A stretch of 13,830 bases of DNA from an uncultured Prevotella sp. (GCA_900543155.1 UQQN01000064.1:1-13830); one strand, 5' to 3'. Positions 1-8,041 are shown, numbered from the stretch's first letter. Notes: a model not told the origin generated them from the letters alone. Translations and numbers: made by a program.

Positions 1-120
1 AGTTCTCTTCACATACCTGGCTACCTTATCTCACCCCTAACGGGGTAACCCATTATAACGACACATCTTCGGACCCTTTACCTAACGGGGGGGGTAAATC
101 CTTAAACGACACATTTAAAA
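1..120. repeat. Degenerate tandem repeat, period about 45-48 bp, with a G8 tract
   Basis: Two imperfect copies are visible. CCTAACGGGG occurs at 36-45 and 81-90, and AACGACACAT at 57-66 and 105-114. The second copy carries a run of eight G (87-94) where the first has four. A weaker relative of the ATGTG-containing end (minus strand) lies at 5-14, so the array may continue beyond the window edge. Each copy contains a short inverted repeat: ACCCC/GGGGT at 33-46 and TTTACC/GGTAAA at 77-98. No known element was recognised. One plus-strand frame stays open from position 3 to a TGA at 162-164, so this could instead be the end of a gene entering from the left. Confidence 0.55.
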
Positions 121-158
121 CAAAAGAACTTATGGATGGGTATTACCGATCCATAAGT
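118..158 (-). terminator. Rho-independent terminator of the dapB-lepB operon
   Basis: A perfect 10-bp stem pairs 128-137 (ACTTATGGAT) with 149-158 (ATCCATAAGT). After one mismatch it continues with GGT/ACC around a three-base loop. Read on the minus strand, the hairpin begins about 11 bases after the stop codon of the S26 paralogue. It is followed by a T-rich stretch (TCTTTTGTTTT), as expected for an intrinsic terminator of the minus-strand genes. Confidence 0.75.
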
Positions 159-169
159 CTTTGAATAGT

Positions 170-853
170 TTATCTATTAAGCGTGTAAACCACTTTGCCG
201 ATTAAAGCATCGTGTGGCACAATGAGGAAAGAGTCAGGTTGTGTTTCAATCCAATAATAATCGCGCAATAATTTTACACGATTCATGGTTTGTCCGTCCA
301 ATTCAAGTTGCCCTTTGTCGTTCACACTCACGGTGTTACATGCTTCGTAGCGTTGCATAAGGTAGGCAAGCAAGTGCGCATTGTAGTGCGTAACCCGAAC
401 GGCATGTTCTTTAGCCGGAATGTAAATGGGTTGTGCATCGGGCGAGGTGCGACCTGGTATGTAAATCTTTCGCACAGGGTCAATCCACACAACCTGTCCG
501 GGTGTGGCATGACAAATGCCCGTAAGGGTGAGCTCTTTTCCCTGTTTATCTGTACAAGTAAACACCACTTGGTCGCCATTTTCGGGATAGGCATAACCCC
601 ATCGGTGATAGCCCCATAACGATTCGCCAGGGAGTCGCAAACCATAATAAGTTAAACTCACCAAAGCATGTTGCTGATTGGGCATGCGTATGTGGCTCAC
701 AATGAAAAAACGCGTAATAATGAGTAGCATTAGCACAATTACATAGGGGCGCAACCATCTCCACCCCTTGCGCAAAGACGTAGGGGAAGAGGTGGGCTTT
801 CTATGTAATTTGAATAACGTTTTCATTTTGAAGGGAAATATGCGCTTTTTCAC
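170..853 (-). CDS. Catalytically inactive signal peptidase I paralogue (S26-like)
   Basis: This 227-residue protein has one membrane segment (about 37-53) followed by a domain clearly related to the LepB encoded just upstream. Shared landmarks are a GDxVVF motif (93-98), a PGQ turn (118-120), an inserted segment beginning IYIP (143-146), YYW (199-201) and a VPxDxxxGK-like end (212-220). The catalytic residues are absent. The Ser of PSSSLE aligns with Gln61 in PNQQHA, the Lys of YVKRCVGLPG aligns with Gly112, and the GDNRDNSADSR box is gone. It therefore probably cannot cleave signal peptides. A structural or partner role for LepB is inference. The start shown is a GTG 21 bases after the lepB stop. 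An ATG at 826 (218 residues) is equally possible, and neither has a Shine-Dalgarno sequence. It is the last gene of the operon. Confidence 0.8.
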   Translation of the reverse strand: MKKRIFPFKMKTLFKLHRKPTSSPTSLRKGWRWLRPYVIVLMLLIITRFFIVSHIRMPNQQHALVSLTYYGLRLPGESLWGYHRWGYAYPENGDQVVFTCTDKQGKELTLTGICHATPGQVVWIDPVRKIYIPGRTSPDAQPIYIPAKEHAVRVTHYNAHLLAYLMQRYEACNTVSVNDKGQLELDGQTMNRVKLLRDYYWIETQPDSFLIVPHDALIGKVVYTLNR

Positions 854-874
854 GGAAAATCCGACTAAATGGCG

Positions 875-2359
875 TTATTTGATGTGCGAAACATTCTTGA
901 AAATGCGGTTCCAACGTACGTGTCCGTCAAACCAACCGTAGTCATCGTCTAACGAGAGCCAAACAAACAAGGGTTTACCTACAACGTGATCTTCGGGCAC
1001 AAAACCCCAGAAACGCGAGTCGGCACTGTTGTCACGGTTGTCGCCCATCATCCAATAGTAGTCGAGCTTAAACGTATAGCTTGTGGCAGGTTTACCATTG
1101 ATATAGATCTTTCCACCACGCACTTGCAAGTCATTTCCTTCATAAACGCGAATAGGGCGTTCATAGATAGGCAAGTTCTGCAAGTTTAGTTGCAAAGTAG
1201 CCCCCTTCTTCGGAATCCATATCGGACCATAGTTTGCCGTTGTCCAATTCTTCACCATATTGAGTGGGTAAAGCCAATCGGATGCAGGTTGTGCAGGTTT
1301 AATCGAGGATACGTATTCGGGGAGATGTGCCAAAGCATCCTTTGCCTTATGTGTGAGTGGCATAATCACCATAGAACCTTCGCGTTGCATAGTCAAATCT
1401 TCATCGGTAATGCCGAGTTCTTTCTTGATTTCAACGGGCAAATCTTGCTTGAAGTTCACTTCGTAAGCCTGTTGCGCGTTCTCAGGTTGAAACATCGCCT
1501 TACCATTCACGTAAATTACGTTATTGCGAATTTGCAGTGTTTGTCCGGGCAAACCCACACAGCGTTTTACGTAATTCTCACGACGGTCGGTAGGACGTGC
1601 TACAATGTCGCCAAATTCGTCAGGATTTAAGCGCATATAGTTTGAACCTGCTGCATAGAGTTTTTGGAAAAAAGCCTGTTGTGCTTCATAACTCATGCCC
1701 TTTTTCAGTGTAGACGAGGCAAGAACAGGTTGCTGTCCTATTTCAGTAGGTTCTTGACCACACATTTGGTCACCAATTTGGTAAGCCAATCGGTAATAAT
1801 CCTGGTTTTGTTGTCTAAGGGCAACCGTGTCGCCTGCAGGATAGTTGAATACCACAATGTCGCCCAATTCTACCTTGCCCAAGCCCTTTACGCGTCGGTA
1901 GTCCCAATGCGGATGGTCTAAATAGCTTTTACAGTTTAGCAAAGGCAATGTGTGCTGTGTCAAAGGCATGTAGAGCGGTGTTTGCGGAATACGCGGACCG
2001 TATGAGAGTTTTGACACCAACAAATAGTCGCCTGTGAGCAACGTCTTTTCGAGTGAGGATGAGGGAATTACAAAGTTTTGGAAGAAGAATTGGTTTAAGA
2101 AGTAGATAGCCACCAAAGCAAATACAATGGCATCCACCCAACTCATGATAAAGCGAGTGGCAGGTCCTACTTCGGGCTCACGCCACCAACTCCAATTTAT
2201 TTTACGCGAAATATACAGGTCGTAAATAAGGGGTAGCACAATGAGTCCCCACCATGAACCCACCCAATAGAGGAAGGCCAAGTAGAGTGCTGTGGTTATG
2301 CCAAAACTTATCCACGAAGGCTTTTTGGCATCCGTTTTTTGGTTATTCTTATTTTGCAT
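875..2359 (-). CDS. lepB: Signal peptidase I
   Basis: Membrane serine protease that removes signal peptides from exported proteins on the outer face of the inner membrane. The chosen ATG gives 494 residues. An upstream in-frame Met at 2410 would add 17 residues unlike a LepB N-terminus. Hydrophobic segments lie near residues 15-48 and 70-93. The catalytic Ser102 sits in IPSSSLEKTL, the general-base Lys265 in NYVKRCVGLPG, and the conserved box GDNRDNSADSR is at 439-449. About 160 residues separate Ser and Lys, and a further 170 separate Lys and the last box. This makes it much longer than the 324-residue E. coli enzyme, as is usual in Bacteroidota. It lies 100 bases after dapB with no visible promoter between them, so it is probably co-transcribed. 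Its substrates probably include the GH95 fucosidase in this window (inference). Confidence 0.95.
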   Translation of the reverse strand: MQNKNNQKTDAKKPSWISFGITTALYLAFLYWVGSWWGLIVLPLIYDLYISRKINWSWWREPEVGPATRFIMSWVDAIVFALVAIYFLNQFFFQNFVIPSSSLEKTLLTGDYLLVSKLSYGPRIPQTPLYMPLTQHTLPLLNCKSYLDHPHWDYRRVKGLGKVELGDIVVFNYPAGDTVALRQQNQDYYRLAYQIGDQMCGQEPTEIGQQPVLASSTLKKGMSYEAQQAFFQKLYAAGSNYMRLNPDEFGDIVARPTDRRENYVKRCVGLPGQTLQIRNNVIYVNGKAMFQPENAQQAYEVNFKQDLPVEIKKELGITDEDLTMQREGSMVIMPLTHKAKDALAHLPEYVSSIKPAQPASDWLYPLNMVKNWTTANYGPIWIPKKGATLQLNLQNLPIYERPIRVYEGNDLQVRGGKIYINGKPATSYTFKLDYYWMMGDNRDNSADSRFWGFVPEDHVVGKPLFVWLSLDDDYGWFDGHVRWNRIFKNVSHIK

Positions 2360-2398
2360 TGTTTTTTGATGTTTGCAAGGATTTGATATGCACGGGTT

Positions 2399-2425
2399 GC
2401 ATAAAATCATGCATGGTTTTTATGC
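2399..2425. repeat. Small inverted repeat between dapB and lepB
   Basis: GCATAAAA (2399-2406) pairs with TTTTATGC (2418-2425), and the loop contains the palindrome ATGCAT. It lies in the 100-base gap between dapB and lepB. The stem is AT-rich and no T-run fits a terminator, so it could be an mRNA processing or attenuation site, or chance. Confidence 0.3.
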
Positions 2426-2459
2426 GCCAAGGGCAGGGCTCACATGCACCGAACCACCC

Positions 2460-3215
2460 TTAAAACTTAAAGAGGTCGTCGGTTGAAAGGAGACCCTCGT
2501 GGGTAGCTGTAAACTCAGCGGCTAATACGGCGCCAAGGGCAAAACCACTACGGTTGTGGGCAGAATGGGTAATTTGAATCATGTCGGCAGGTGAGTCGTA
2601 GGTCAGGGTATGAATGCCCGGCACTTCGCCCTCGCGAATCGCGTCAATGCGAAGCAAGTTTTCGGGTTGTTCTTTGCTACCTGTCACTGTGCCATCGGCA
2701 TTATGCACTTCGCCTTTCACCCAATCGGTCTTACGGTCTAACTCAGCCACTACTTGTTCAGCCAAGGTAATAGCTGTGCCACTCGGTGCATCGAGCTTGT
2801 GAATATGGTGAGTTTCCACCTCGCTCACATCGTAGGTGGGATAAGCATTCATAATACGTGCCAAATATTTGTTTACGGCTGAGAAAATAGCCACACCGAG
2901 CGAGAAGTTAGAAGCCCAAAACAGTGTATGTCCCTCTTCGGTACAAGCACGTCGCACGTCGGCTTCATGTTCTTTAAGCCAACCCGTGCTACCGCTCACC
3001 ACCTTTACGCCTTGTTTCCAAGCACGCAAATAGTTTTGATAAGCTGCTGTAGGATTGGTAAATTCTATGGCAACATCTGCGCTGCGAAAAGCATCGCTTT
3101 CAAAATCATCCATATTGTTTACATCGATAATGCAAACAATTTCGTGTCCACGCTTACGCGCGATATCCTCAATCATGTGGCCCATTTTACCGTAGCCAAT
3201 CAGTGCGATTTTCAT
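2460..3215 (-). CDS. dapB: 4-hydroxy-tetrahydrodipicolinate reductase
   Basis: Reduces the DapA product to tetrahydrodipicolinate with NAD(P)H, in the cytoplasm. This step supplies lysine and the meso-diaminopimelate of peptidoglycan. The 251-residue protein starts with a Rossmann nucleotide-binding loop, GYGKMG (7-12). It carries SGSTGW (74-79) and the family signature around 134-147, ETHHIHKLDAPSGTA. By family knowledge, the second residue pair of interest is His136 (catalytic acid) and Lys140 (substrate binding). The C-terminal SAHNRSGFALGA motif is also typical. The protein is full length for a Bacteroidota DapB. The start follows a canonical promoter at 3250-3281. It appears to be the first gene of a three-gene transcript with lepB and the S26 paralogue. 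Confidence 0.96.
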   Translation of the reverse strand: MKIALIGYGKMGHMIEDIARKRGHEIVCIIDVNNMDDFESDAFRSADVAIEFTNPTAAYQNYLRAWKQGVKVVSGSTGWLKEHEADVRRACTEEGHTLFWASNFSLGVAIFSAVNKYLARIMNAYPTYDVSEVETHHIHKLDAPSGTAITLAEQVVAELDRKTDWVKGEVHNADGTVTGSKEQPENLLRIDAIREGEVPGIHTLTYDSPADMIQITHSAHNRSGFALGAVLAAEFTATHEGLLSTDDLFKF

Positions 3216-3249
3216 GTTTCGTATGTTTTATTTATCCAAATACTGCCTA

Positions 3250-3281
3250 CAAAAGTAATGTTTAGTTGTGATATTCACAAA
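3250..3281 (-). promoter_or_regulatory. Bacteroidota-type promoter of dapB
   Basis: On the minus strand, TTTG (3281-3278) is followed after 20 bases by TACTTTTG (3257-3250). This matches the known Bacteroides TTTG / TAnnTTTG (-33/-7) consensus. The predicted transcript start is roughly 28 bases before the dapB ATG. The promoter lies wholly in the gap behind the dusB stop codon. Confidence 0.75.
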
Positions 3282-3296
3282 TTTCGTGATGGTTTT

Positions 3297-4328
3297 TCAC
3301 AAAATGGCTCCTTCTGCTTCGCGAATGAGCGGTCTGGTGCTCTCCATGATGGCAAAAAGTTCGTCCATTGTTTCGGCTCGCAACATGGCGATGCGTGTTT
3401 GTCTGAAGTTGGGCAAACCCTTAAAGAGCGGTGTTGCAGCCAAGTGTCTGCGCACGTGCAAAATGCCTCGATATTCGTCGATGCGCTCTACGCTCTGTCG
3501 CACTTGTTCTTTCAGCACATCCAACTTCCAGTCGGGGGTCATGGGTGCATATTCACTTTGAATAGCTTGGTCCACACTGTGGTCGCCTACGTGCAAGGCA
3601 TCGTGCAACTCCTTAAAAATCCACGGACGACCAAAAGTTGCTCTTCCCACCATCACGGCATCCACTCCAAAGCGTTCGAAGGCATCCACAGCTCCCTCAG
3701 CCGAGGTAATGTCGCCATTGCCAATAATGGGGATGTGCATGCGTGGATTACGTTTTACCTCACCAATTAGCGTCCAATCAGCCTCACCCGTATACATTTG
3801 TGCACGGGTGCGTCCATGAATGGTCAGGGCTTTTATGCCACAGTCTTGCAGTTGTTCTGCCAATGGCACAATAATTTTATGTTCGCTGTCCCAACCCAAT
3901 CGGGTTTTGGCAGTAACGGGCACATCTACGGCATCGACCACGGCACGTGTAATTTCGAGCATGCGTGGCACGTCTTGCAATAAGCCAGCGCCAGCACCTT
4001 TGCCTGCCACACGTTTTACGGGACAACCAAAGTTAATGTCGAGCACATCGGGGTGGGCACGTTCTACCACAATTTGGGCAGCATCGCGCACGGCAATGGG
4101 GTCTTTACCATATATTTGAATGGCTACGGGACGTTCGGCATCGCACACCGTGAGTTTTTCGAGGCTTTTGTTAACCATGCGCACCAAGGCATCGGCAGCC
4201 ACAAATTCAGAGTATACCATAGATGCTCCCAACTGTCGGCACAACAAGCGAAAGCCTATGTCGGTTACATCCTCCATGGGTGCCAACAACACGGGACGCG
4301 ATCCCAAGTCAAGATTTCCTATTTGCAT
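3297..4328 (-). CDS. dusB: tRNA-dihydrouridine synthase, DusB type
   Basis: FMN-dependent enzyme that reduces specific uridines in tRNA to dihydrouridine, in the cytoplasm. The 343-residue protein shows the TIM-barrel Dus pattern. It has LLAPMEDVTD (14-23), the DINFGCP motif with catalytic Cys102, and KTRLGW (141-146). The FMN-binding stretches are TIHGRTR (169-175), GNGDI (203-207) and VGRATFGRPW (227-236). The C-terminal helical part follows. DusB rather than another Dus subfamily is a family-level judgement. Its ATG lies 60 bases after the fucosidase stop, and a hairpin occupies most of that gap. No TAnnTTTG box was found there, so it may depend on read-through or on an atypical promoter. 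The dapB promoter lies directly downstream. Confidence 0.93.
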   Translation of the reverse strand: MQIGNLDLGSRPVLLAPMEDVTDIGFRLLCRQLGASMVYSEFVAADALVRMVNKSLEKLTVCDAERPVAIQIYGKDPIAVRDAAQIVVERAHPDVLDINFGCPVKRVAGKGAGAGLLQDVPRMLEITRAVVDAVDVPVTAKTRLGWDSEHKIIVPLAEQLQDCGIKALTIHGRTRAQMYTGEADWTLIGEVKRNPRMHIPIIGNGDITSAEGAVDAFERFGVDAVMVGRATFGRPWIFKELHDALHVGDHSVDQAIQSEYAPMTPDWKLDVLKEQVRQSVERIDEYRGILHVRRHLAATPLFKGLPNFRQTRIAMLRAETMDELFAIMESTRPLIREAEGAIL

Positions 4329-4344
4329 GATGTATAGTTATTAA

Positions 4345-4377
4345 TAGGGATGGTTCTAAATGTTAGAACCATCCTTA
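4345..4377 (-). terminator. Hairpin after the fucosidase gene, before dusB
   Basis: A perfect 12-bp stem pairs GGATGGTTCTAA (4348-4359) with TTAGAACCATCC (4363-4374), with a three-base loop. Three more pairs, including one G-T, extend it to 4345-4377. It starts 11 bases after the fucosidase stop on the minus strand. The following bases (CTATTAATAACTAT) are only mildly T-rich, so termination may be partial and allow transcription into dusB. Confidence 0.65.
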
Positions 4378-4388
4378 GAGAATCGTTG

Positions 4389-6857
4389 TTATTCTGCGAT
4401 TAAAGCGCCGTTTTTAACGCTTACGTTATAGGTTTTACCCTTTTCGGTGTGCAGACTCAGTTTAAGTTCGCCATAGCGAATGTGGCACATGCCACCCACG
4501 TTTGCTGTGATGCGAGCCTGGGTGAGTTTGCCACCATCCCAAGCCAAGTCTACACCAAAGTTACCACGAGCACGCAAGCCCTTGATGCTACCCTTAGCCC
4601 ATGCGTCGGGCAATGAGGGCAACAGGTCGAGACATCCTGCATGGCTTTGCAGCAACATTTCTGTTACACCTGCAGTGCCACCAAAGTTGCCATCAATTTG
4701 GAAGGGTGGGTGAATGTCCCAAAGATTATCGGCTGTGCCATTCTTCAGCAAGTTGCCAAAGAGAATGTACGAGTGGTTGCCATCGTGCAAACGTGCCCAT
4801 TGGTTGAGTTTCCACCCCATGCTCCAACCTGTAGCGCCATCGCCACGATGTTCGAGTACCACACGGGCAGCATTGGCAAGGGTGGGAGTGGTAAGCGGTG
4901 AAATGGTGTGACCCGGATGCAAACCAAAGAGGTGGTTTACGTGGCGGTGTTGGTCGTTCGGGTCGTCAATGTCGCGGCTCCACTCCATGAGTTGACCATA
5001 GCGACCAATTTTATAAGGAGCCAATTTTTTGAGAATACCTTCCCAACGCTTCACCTCGTCGGCATCGGTGTGCAACACGTTGGCGGCATCAATGCAGTCG
5101 AGCAAGATTTCGCGAATCACAGCGTGTGTAAATGTGGTGCCTTCGTCGATGGGTCCATGTTCGGGCGAAGTAGAGGGCGCAGCAGTTAAAATGTTGCTGC
5201 CAGGTTTATCCCACAAAAAGTCCTCGCAGAAAAGGGCGCAACCCTTCATAAGCGGATAGGCAGTGTGGCGCAAAAAGTCTTCGTTGCGCGTGTAGTCATA
5301 ATAATCCCACAAGTGTGTGGCAAGCCACGAAGCAGCCATGGGGTTATAGTTCCACGACATGTCGGCACCCTCGAGAGGGGCAGTAAAACCAAAGATGTTG
5401 GCAGAAATGCCTGCAGCCCAACCACGGGCACCCCAATAAGCCTTTGCGGTGCGTTCGCCTGGTTTTTCGAGCAAACGAATAAAGTCGGTCAGCGGTTCGG
5501 TACACTCTGTGAGATTGGTAGAGAGTGCTGGCCAATAGTTCATTTGCAGGTTAATGTTGTTATGATAGTCCACACGCCAAGGTCCATCTACATTGTTGTG
5601 CCACATGCCTTGCAAGTTTGCGGGTAGGTTGCCCGGTCGCGACGAGGCAATGAGCAAGTAACGGCCATATTGGTAGTAAAGCGTTTCGAGTCCTGCATCC
5701 TTTGTGCCCTTGCGGTAGTCAGCCAATCTTTCGTTCGTAGGTTTAGTTGAGGCTTCACCATCGAGTGTGAACTCCACACGGTTAAAGAGTGCGGCATAGT
5801 CGCGATAATGGTCGGCAAACAAGCGTTTGTAGCCCTTCTTTGCAGCCTGTTTCAGCCACTTGGCAGTGGTTTTTGCAGGTTCTACGCCTACGTAAGCGCG
5901 GTTATCGTTAAAGTCAGGGTTATAGTTGGGTGCATAATCCGTGTCGGCAGTAAGCAACAATGTTACCTCATCGGCATGGTCAATGTGCAAGGTGCCATCG
6001 TCGTGATAAGACACTTTGCCGCCCTTGGCGATAGCCTTGATGCGCACCACATATTCCATTTTGTTGTTGTCGAGGTGGGCAGTGTAGCACAAAGCGTCTT
6101 TGCCATCGGCAGTAAACTTGCCCTCGCTCACGGGGTTCGGGGTGTAGCGCACATTGAGGGTTTGGCTACCTGGTTTGTTGGCAGAGAGTTTCACCACCAT
6201 TACATTGGCAGGATACGACACAAAAGTGCGACGCACATAGTGTGTGCCTTCAGCATCTGTAAAACTCACTGTGGCATAAGCCGAGTCGACCGAGAGCGCA
6301 CGTCGGTAGTTGCGAATGTTCTTATCGTGAATGTCCGTTTCGAGCAAGAGTTCGCCCATCGTGGTGAATGAACCAAAACGGAATTGAGGTTCGCCTGTAG
6401 CCTCGTAGGGTACAGTGCTGTTAAAGTTGCGTGTGGTGAGTTGTGCCGCCTTGTCCCAATCGCCGTCTAAAAATGCCTGACGGATGTCTTTGAGCACATG
6501 TGCCGATTGTTTGTTTTGGTTCCAATAGTCTTCAGCGCCTTTTGCCGTGTTGGGACCGCCGCGCCACAGAGTTTTTTCGTTGAGCGTGTAGCGTTCGGTT
6601 GCCACGCTACCCATCACGTTACAACCAATGCTACCATTGCCCAAGGGCAGTGAGCGGTATTCCCACTCATGGTCAGAGTTTACGGCAGAGTCGCCTGCGC
6701 GTACAGGTTTTTTGGTTTTATCGTTTTGTCCTTTCCACCAACATTGTTGTCCGTTGAGTGTGGTGGGTTGGTCAAACCATACTTCGTGGGTCTGTGCCTG
6801 TACCGTCTGACTTAGGCAGAACAGTGAAGACAAAAGGAGTAGGGTGGTATGCTTCAT
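4389..6857 (-). CDS. Secreted alpha-L-fucosidase, glycoside hydrolase family 95
   Basis: Predicted to release L-fucose, typically alpha-1,2-linked as on host glycans or plant xyloglucan. The exact substrate cannot be read from sequence, and some GH95 members are galactosidases. The chosen ATG gives 822 residues and opens with a signal peptide ending in an AxA-like site after Ala21 (TVQA), with no lipobox, so export to the periplasm is expected. The order is an N-terminal beta domain with EWEYRSLPLGNGSIG, an (alpha/alpha)6 barrel and a C-terminal beta domain. By comparison with Bifidobacterium AfcA, the catalytic positions are Asn434 and Asn436 (HNNINLQMNYWP), Glu566 (STSPEHGP) and Asp722 (HPPFQIDGNFGG), and all are present. 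An upstream in-frame start at 6956 is rejected because it lies upstream of the predicted transcript start. No SusC/SusD, transporter or fucose catabolism gene is nearby. Confidence 0.93.
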   Translation of the reverse strand: MKHTTLLLLSSLFCLSQTVQAQTHEVWFDQPTTLNGQQCWWKGQNDKTKKPVRAGDSAVNSDHEWEYRSLPLGNGSIGCNVMGSVATERYTLNEKTLWRGGPNTAKGAEDYWNQNKQSAHVLKDIRQAFLDGDWDKAAQLTTRNFNSTVPYEATGEPQFRFGSFTTMGELLLETDIHDKNIRNYRRALSVDSAYATVSFTDAEGTHYVRRTFVSYPANVMVVKLSANKPGSQTLNVRYTPNPVSEGKFTADGKDALCYTAHLDNNKMEYVVRIKAIAKGGKVSYHDDGTLHIDHADEVTLLLTADTDYAPNYNPDFNDNRAYVGVEPAKTTAKWLKQAAKKGYKRLFADHYRDYAALFNRVEFTLDGEASTKPTNERLADYRKGTKDAGLETLYYQYGRYLLIASSRPGNLPANLQGMWHNNVDGPWRVDYHNNINLQMNYWPALSTNLTECTEPLTDFIRLLEKPGERTAKAYWGARGWAAGISANIFGFTAPLEGADMSWNYNPMAASWLATHLWDYYDYTRNEDFLRHTAYPLMKGCALFCEDFLWDKPGSNILTAAPSTSPEHGPIDEGTTFTHAVIREILLDCIDAANVLHTDADEVKRWEGILKKLAPYKIGRYGQLMEWSRDIDDPNDQHRHVNHLFGLHPGHTISPLTTPTLANAARVVLEHRGDGATGWSMGWKLNQWARLHDGNHSYILFGNLLKNGTADNLWDIHPPFQIDGNFGGTAGVTEMLLQSHAGCLDLLPSLPDAWAKGSIKGLRARGNFGVDLAWDGGKLTQARITANVGGMCHIRYGELKLSLHTEKGKTYNVSVKNGALIAE

Positions 6858-6925
6858 GGAATATTGTGTATGATGTTTGTTTTTTAGTTTCGGATTTATT
6901 GGGGCTAATTCTTTAAAAATCTTTG

Positions 6926-6957
6926 CAAAGATAGGCAGATTAACGGTTACAAGCAAA
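6926..6957 (-). promoter_or_regulatory. Bacteroidota-type promoter of the fucosidase gene
   Basis: On the minus strand, TTTG (6957-6954), 20 bases, then TATCTTTG (6933-6926). Both boxes fit the TTTG / TAnnTTTG consensus, with the same spacing as the dapB promoter. It predicts a leader of about 60 bases and supports the ATG at 6857 as the true start. Confidence 0.75.
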
Positions 6958-7016
6958 GGGTGCGTTTAAAATGTGCGTTTTTTCGTGCTTCATCTTCTCC
7001 TTTTTTCAAGGGATTT

Positions 7017-8015
7017 TTAGAACCACCCTGATTCATCCCCCTCCTTGCAGGCGCGAATATTTCGCATTAAACCTTCAAATTTTGCCCTTTTCACCGCACT
7101 ATGCGTAAAAATTTGGCGGTATTGTTCCACGGTGAGCGTTTGCCAATCGGTGGGTGTCATATTGCATATTGCTTCGCGTGGTTTTAGCTCTTCAATTTCT
7201 GTGGCACGGGCAAAACGTTGGTTCCAAGGGCACACTTCGGCACATCGGTCGCAACCATAAAAGCAATTTCCCATTTTCTTTTTAGCCTCTTGGGGCAATT
7301 CGTCGCGACATTCAATGGTGAGATACGAAAGACATTTGCGTGCATCCATTGTGCCATCTCCCCTTAGTGCCTGCATGGGGCAAATGTCTAAACAGCGGTG
7401 ACAGGTGCCACAATGATTTTTTGCTGGAGCATCATAAAGGTCCACTTCGTGCGTAAGCACCAATTCGCCCAAGAAGAAAAAACTGCCCATGCCCGGAATG
7501 ATAAGTTGACAGTTGCGTCCGCGCCAACCTAAACCACATTGTTCTGCCCAATACTTTTCGTCGATGGGAGCGGTGTCTACAAAAACACGTCCATCCACCC
7601 CCTCGGTGAGTCCGGCTTGTTGCATCACTTGGCGCAGTTTGTTTTTTACCACCTCATGGTAGTCGGTGCCATAAGCGTAGCGTGACAGACGAAGGGCATT
7701 TTTGCGGTGAAAACGCTCTTTTTGGTCCATTTCATCGCAAAAATCGGTGTTGTGCGTTTCAGTATCGTCCCAATCGCCAGGGTAATAATTCATGGCTACA
7801 GACACAATGGTTTTAGCCCCTTCGACCAATAAACGCGGATCGAGTTTCTTGTCCACATTACGTGCCAAATAGTCCATTTTACCATGGCACCCCTCAACCA
7901 ACCATTGTTGCAACTCTTGGCTGCGTTGGGTGCTGACGTGTGTAGCACGCGTCATGCCGCAAGCCGAAAAACCAGCTTGCTGAATCAGTTGTTTGAGAAG
8001 TGCAGATTGTAGCAT
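7017..8015 (-). CDS. queG: Epoxyqueuosine reductase
   Basis: Cobalamin- and iron-sulfur-dependent enzyme that reduces epoxyqueuosine to queuosine in tRNA (GUN anticodons), in the cytoplasm. The chosen ATG gives 332 residues and begins MLQSALLKQL. An extension to 8099 would add 28 residues that do not resemble the family and would run through the promoter. Visible landmarks are ARNVDKKLDPRLL near residue 51, the DTAP motif with a conserved Asp147, and GLGWRGRN (161-168). Two ferredoxin-like clusters follow: CGTCHRCLDICP (Cys202, 205, 208, 212) and CFYGCDRCAEVCP (Cys251, 255, 258, 262). All eight cluster cysteines are present. The following gene, the fucosidase, has its own promoter and is functionally unrelated. 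Confidence 0.95.
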   Translation of the reverse strand: MLQSALLKQLIQQAGFSACGMTRATHVSTQRSQELQQWLVEGCHGKMDYLARNVDKKLDPRLLVEGAKTIVSVAMNYYPGDWDDTETHNTDFCDEMDQKERFHRKNALRLSRYAYGTDYHEVVKNKLRQVMQQAGLTEGVDGRVFVDTAPIDEKYWAEQCGLGWRGRNCQLIIPGMGSFFFLGELVLTHEVDLYDAPAKNHCGTCHRCLDICPMQALRGDGTMDARKCLSYLTIECRDELPQEAKKKMGNCFYGCDRCAEVCPWNQRFARATEIEELKPREAICNMTPTDWQTLTVEQYRQIFTHSAVKRAKFEGLMRNIRACKEGDESGWF

Positions 8016-8041
8016 ACGATGATGAAATGGGAGATTTGTTG

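Noticed and set aside
1..120. Possible CRISPR array at the left edge
   Set aside because: The repeats are imperfect and contiguous, without unique spacers of constant length, and no cas gene is present.
2928..3770. 280-codon plus-strand open frame antisense to dapB and dusB
   Set aside because: It runs across two well-supported genes and their intergenic promoter, and its protein shows no family features. It is an antisense shadow.
5808..6371. 187-codon plus-strand open frame antisense to the fucosidase gene
   Set aside because: It lies entirely within a gene with strong GH95 motifs and has no recognisable domain of its own.
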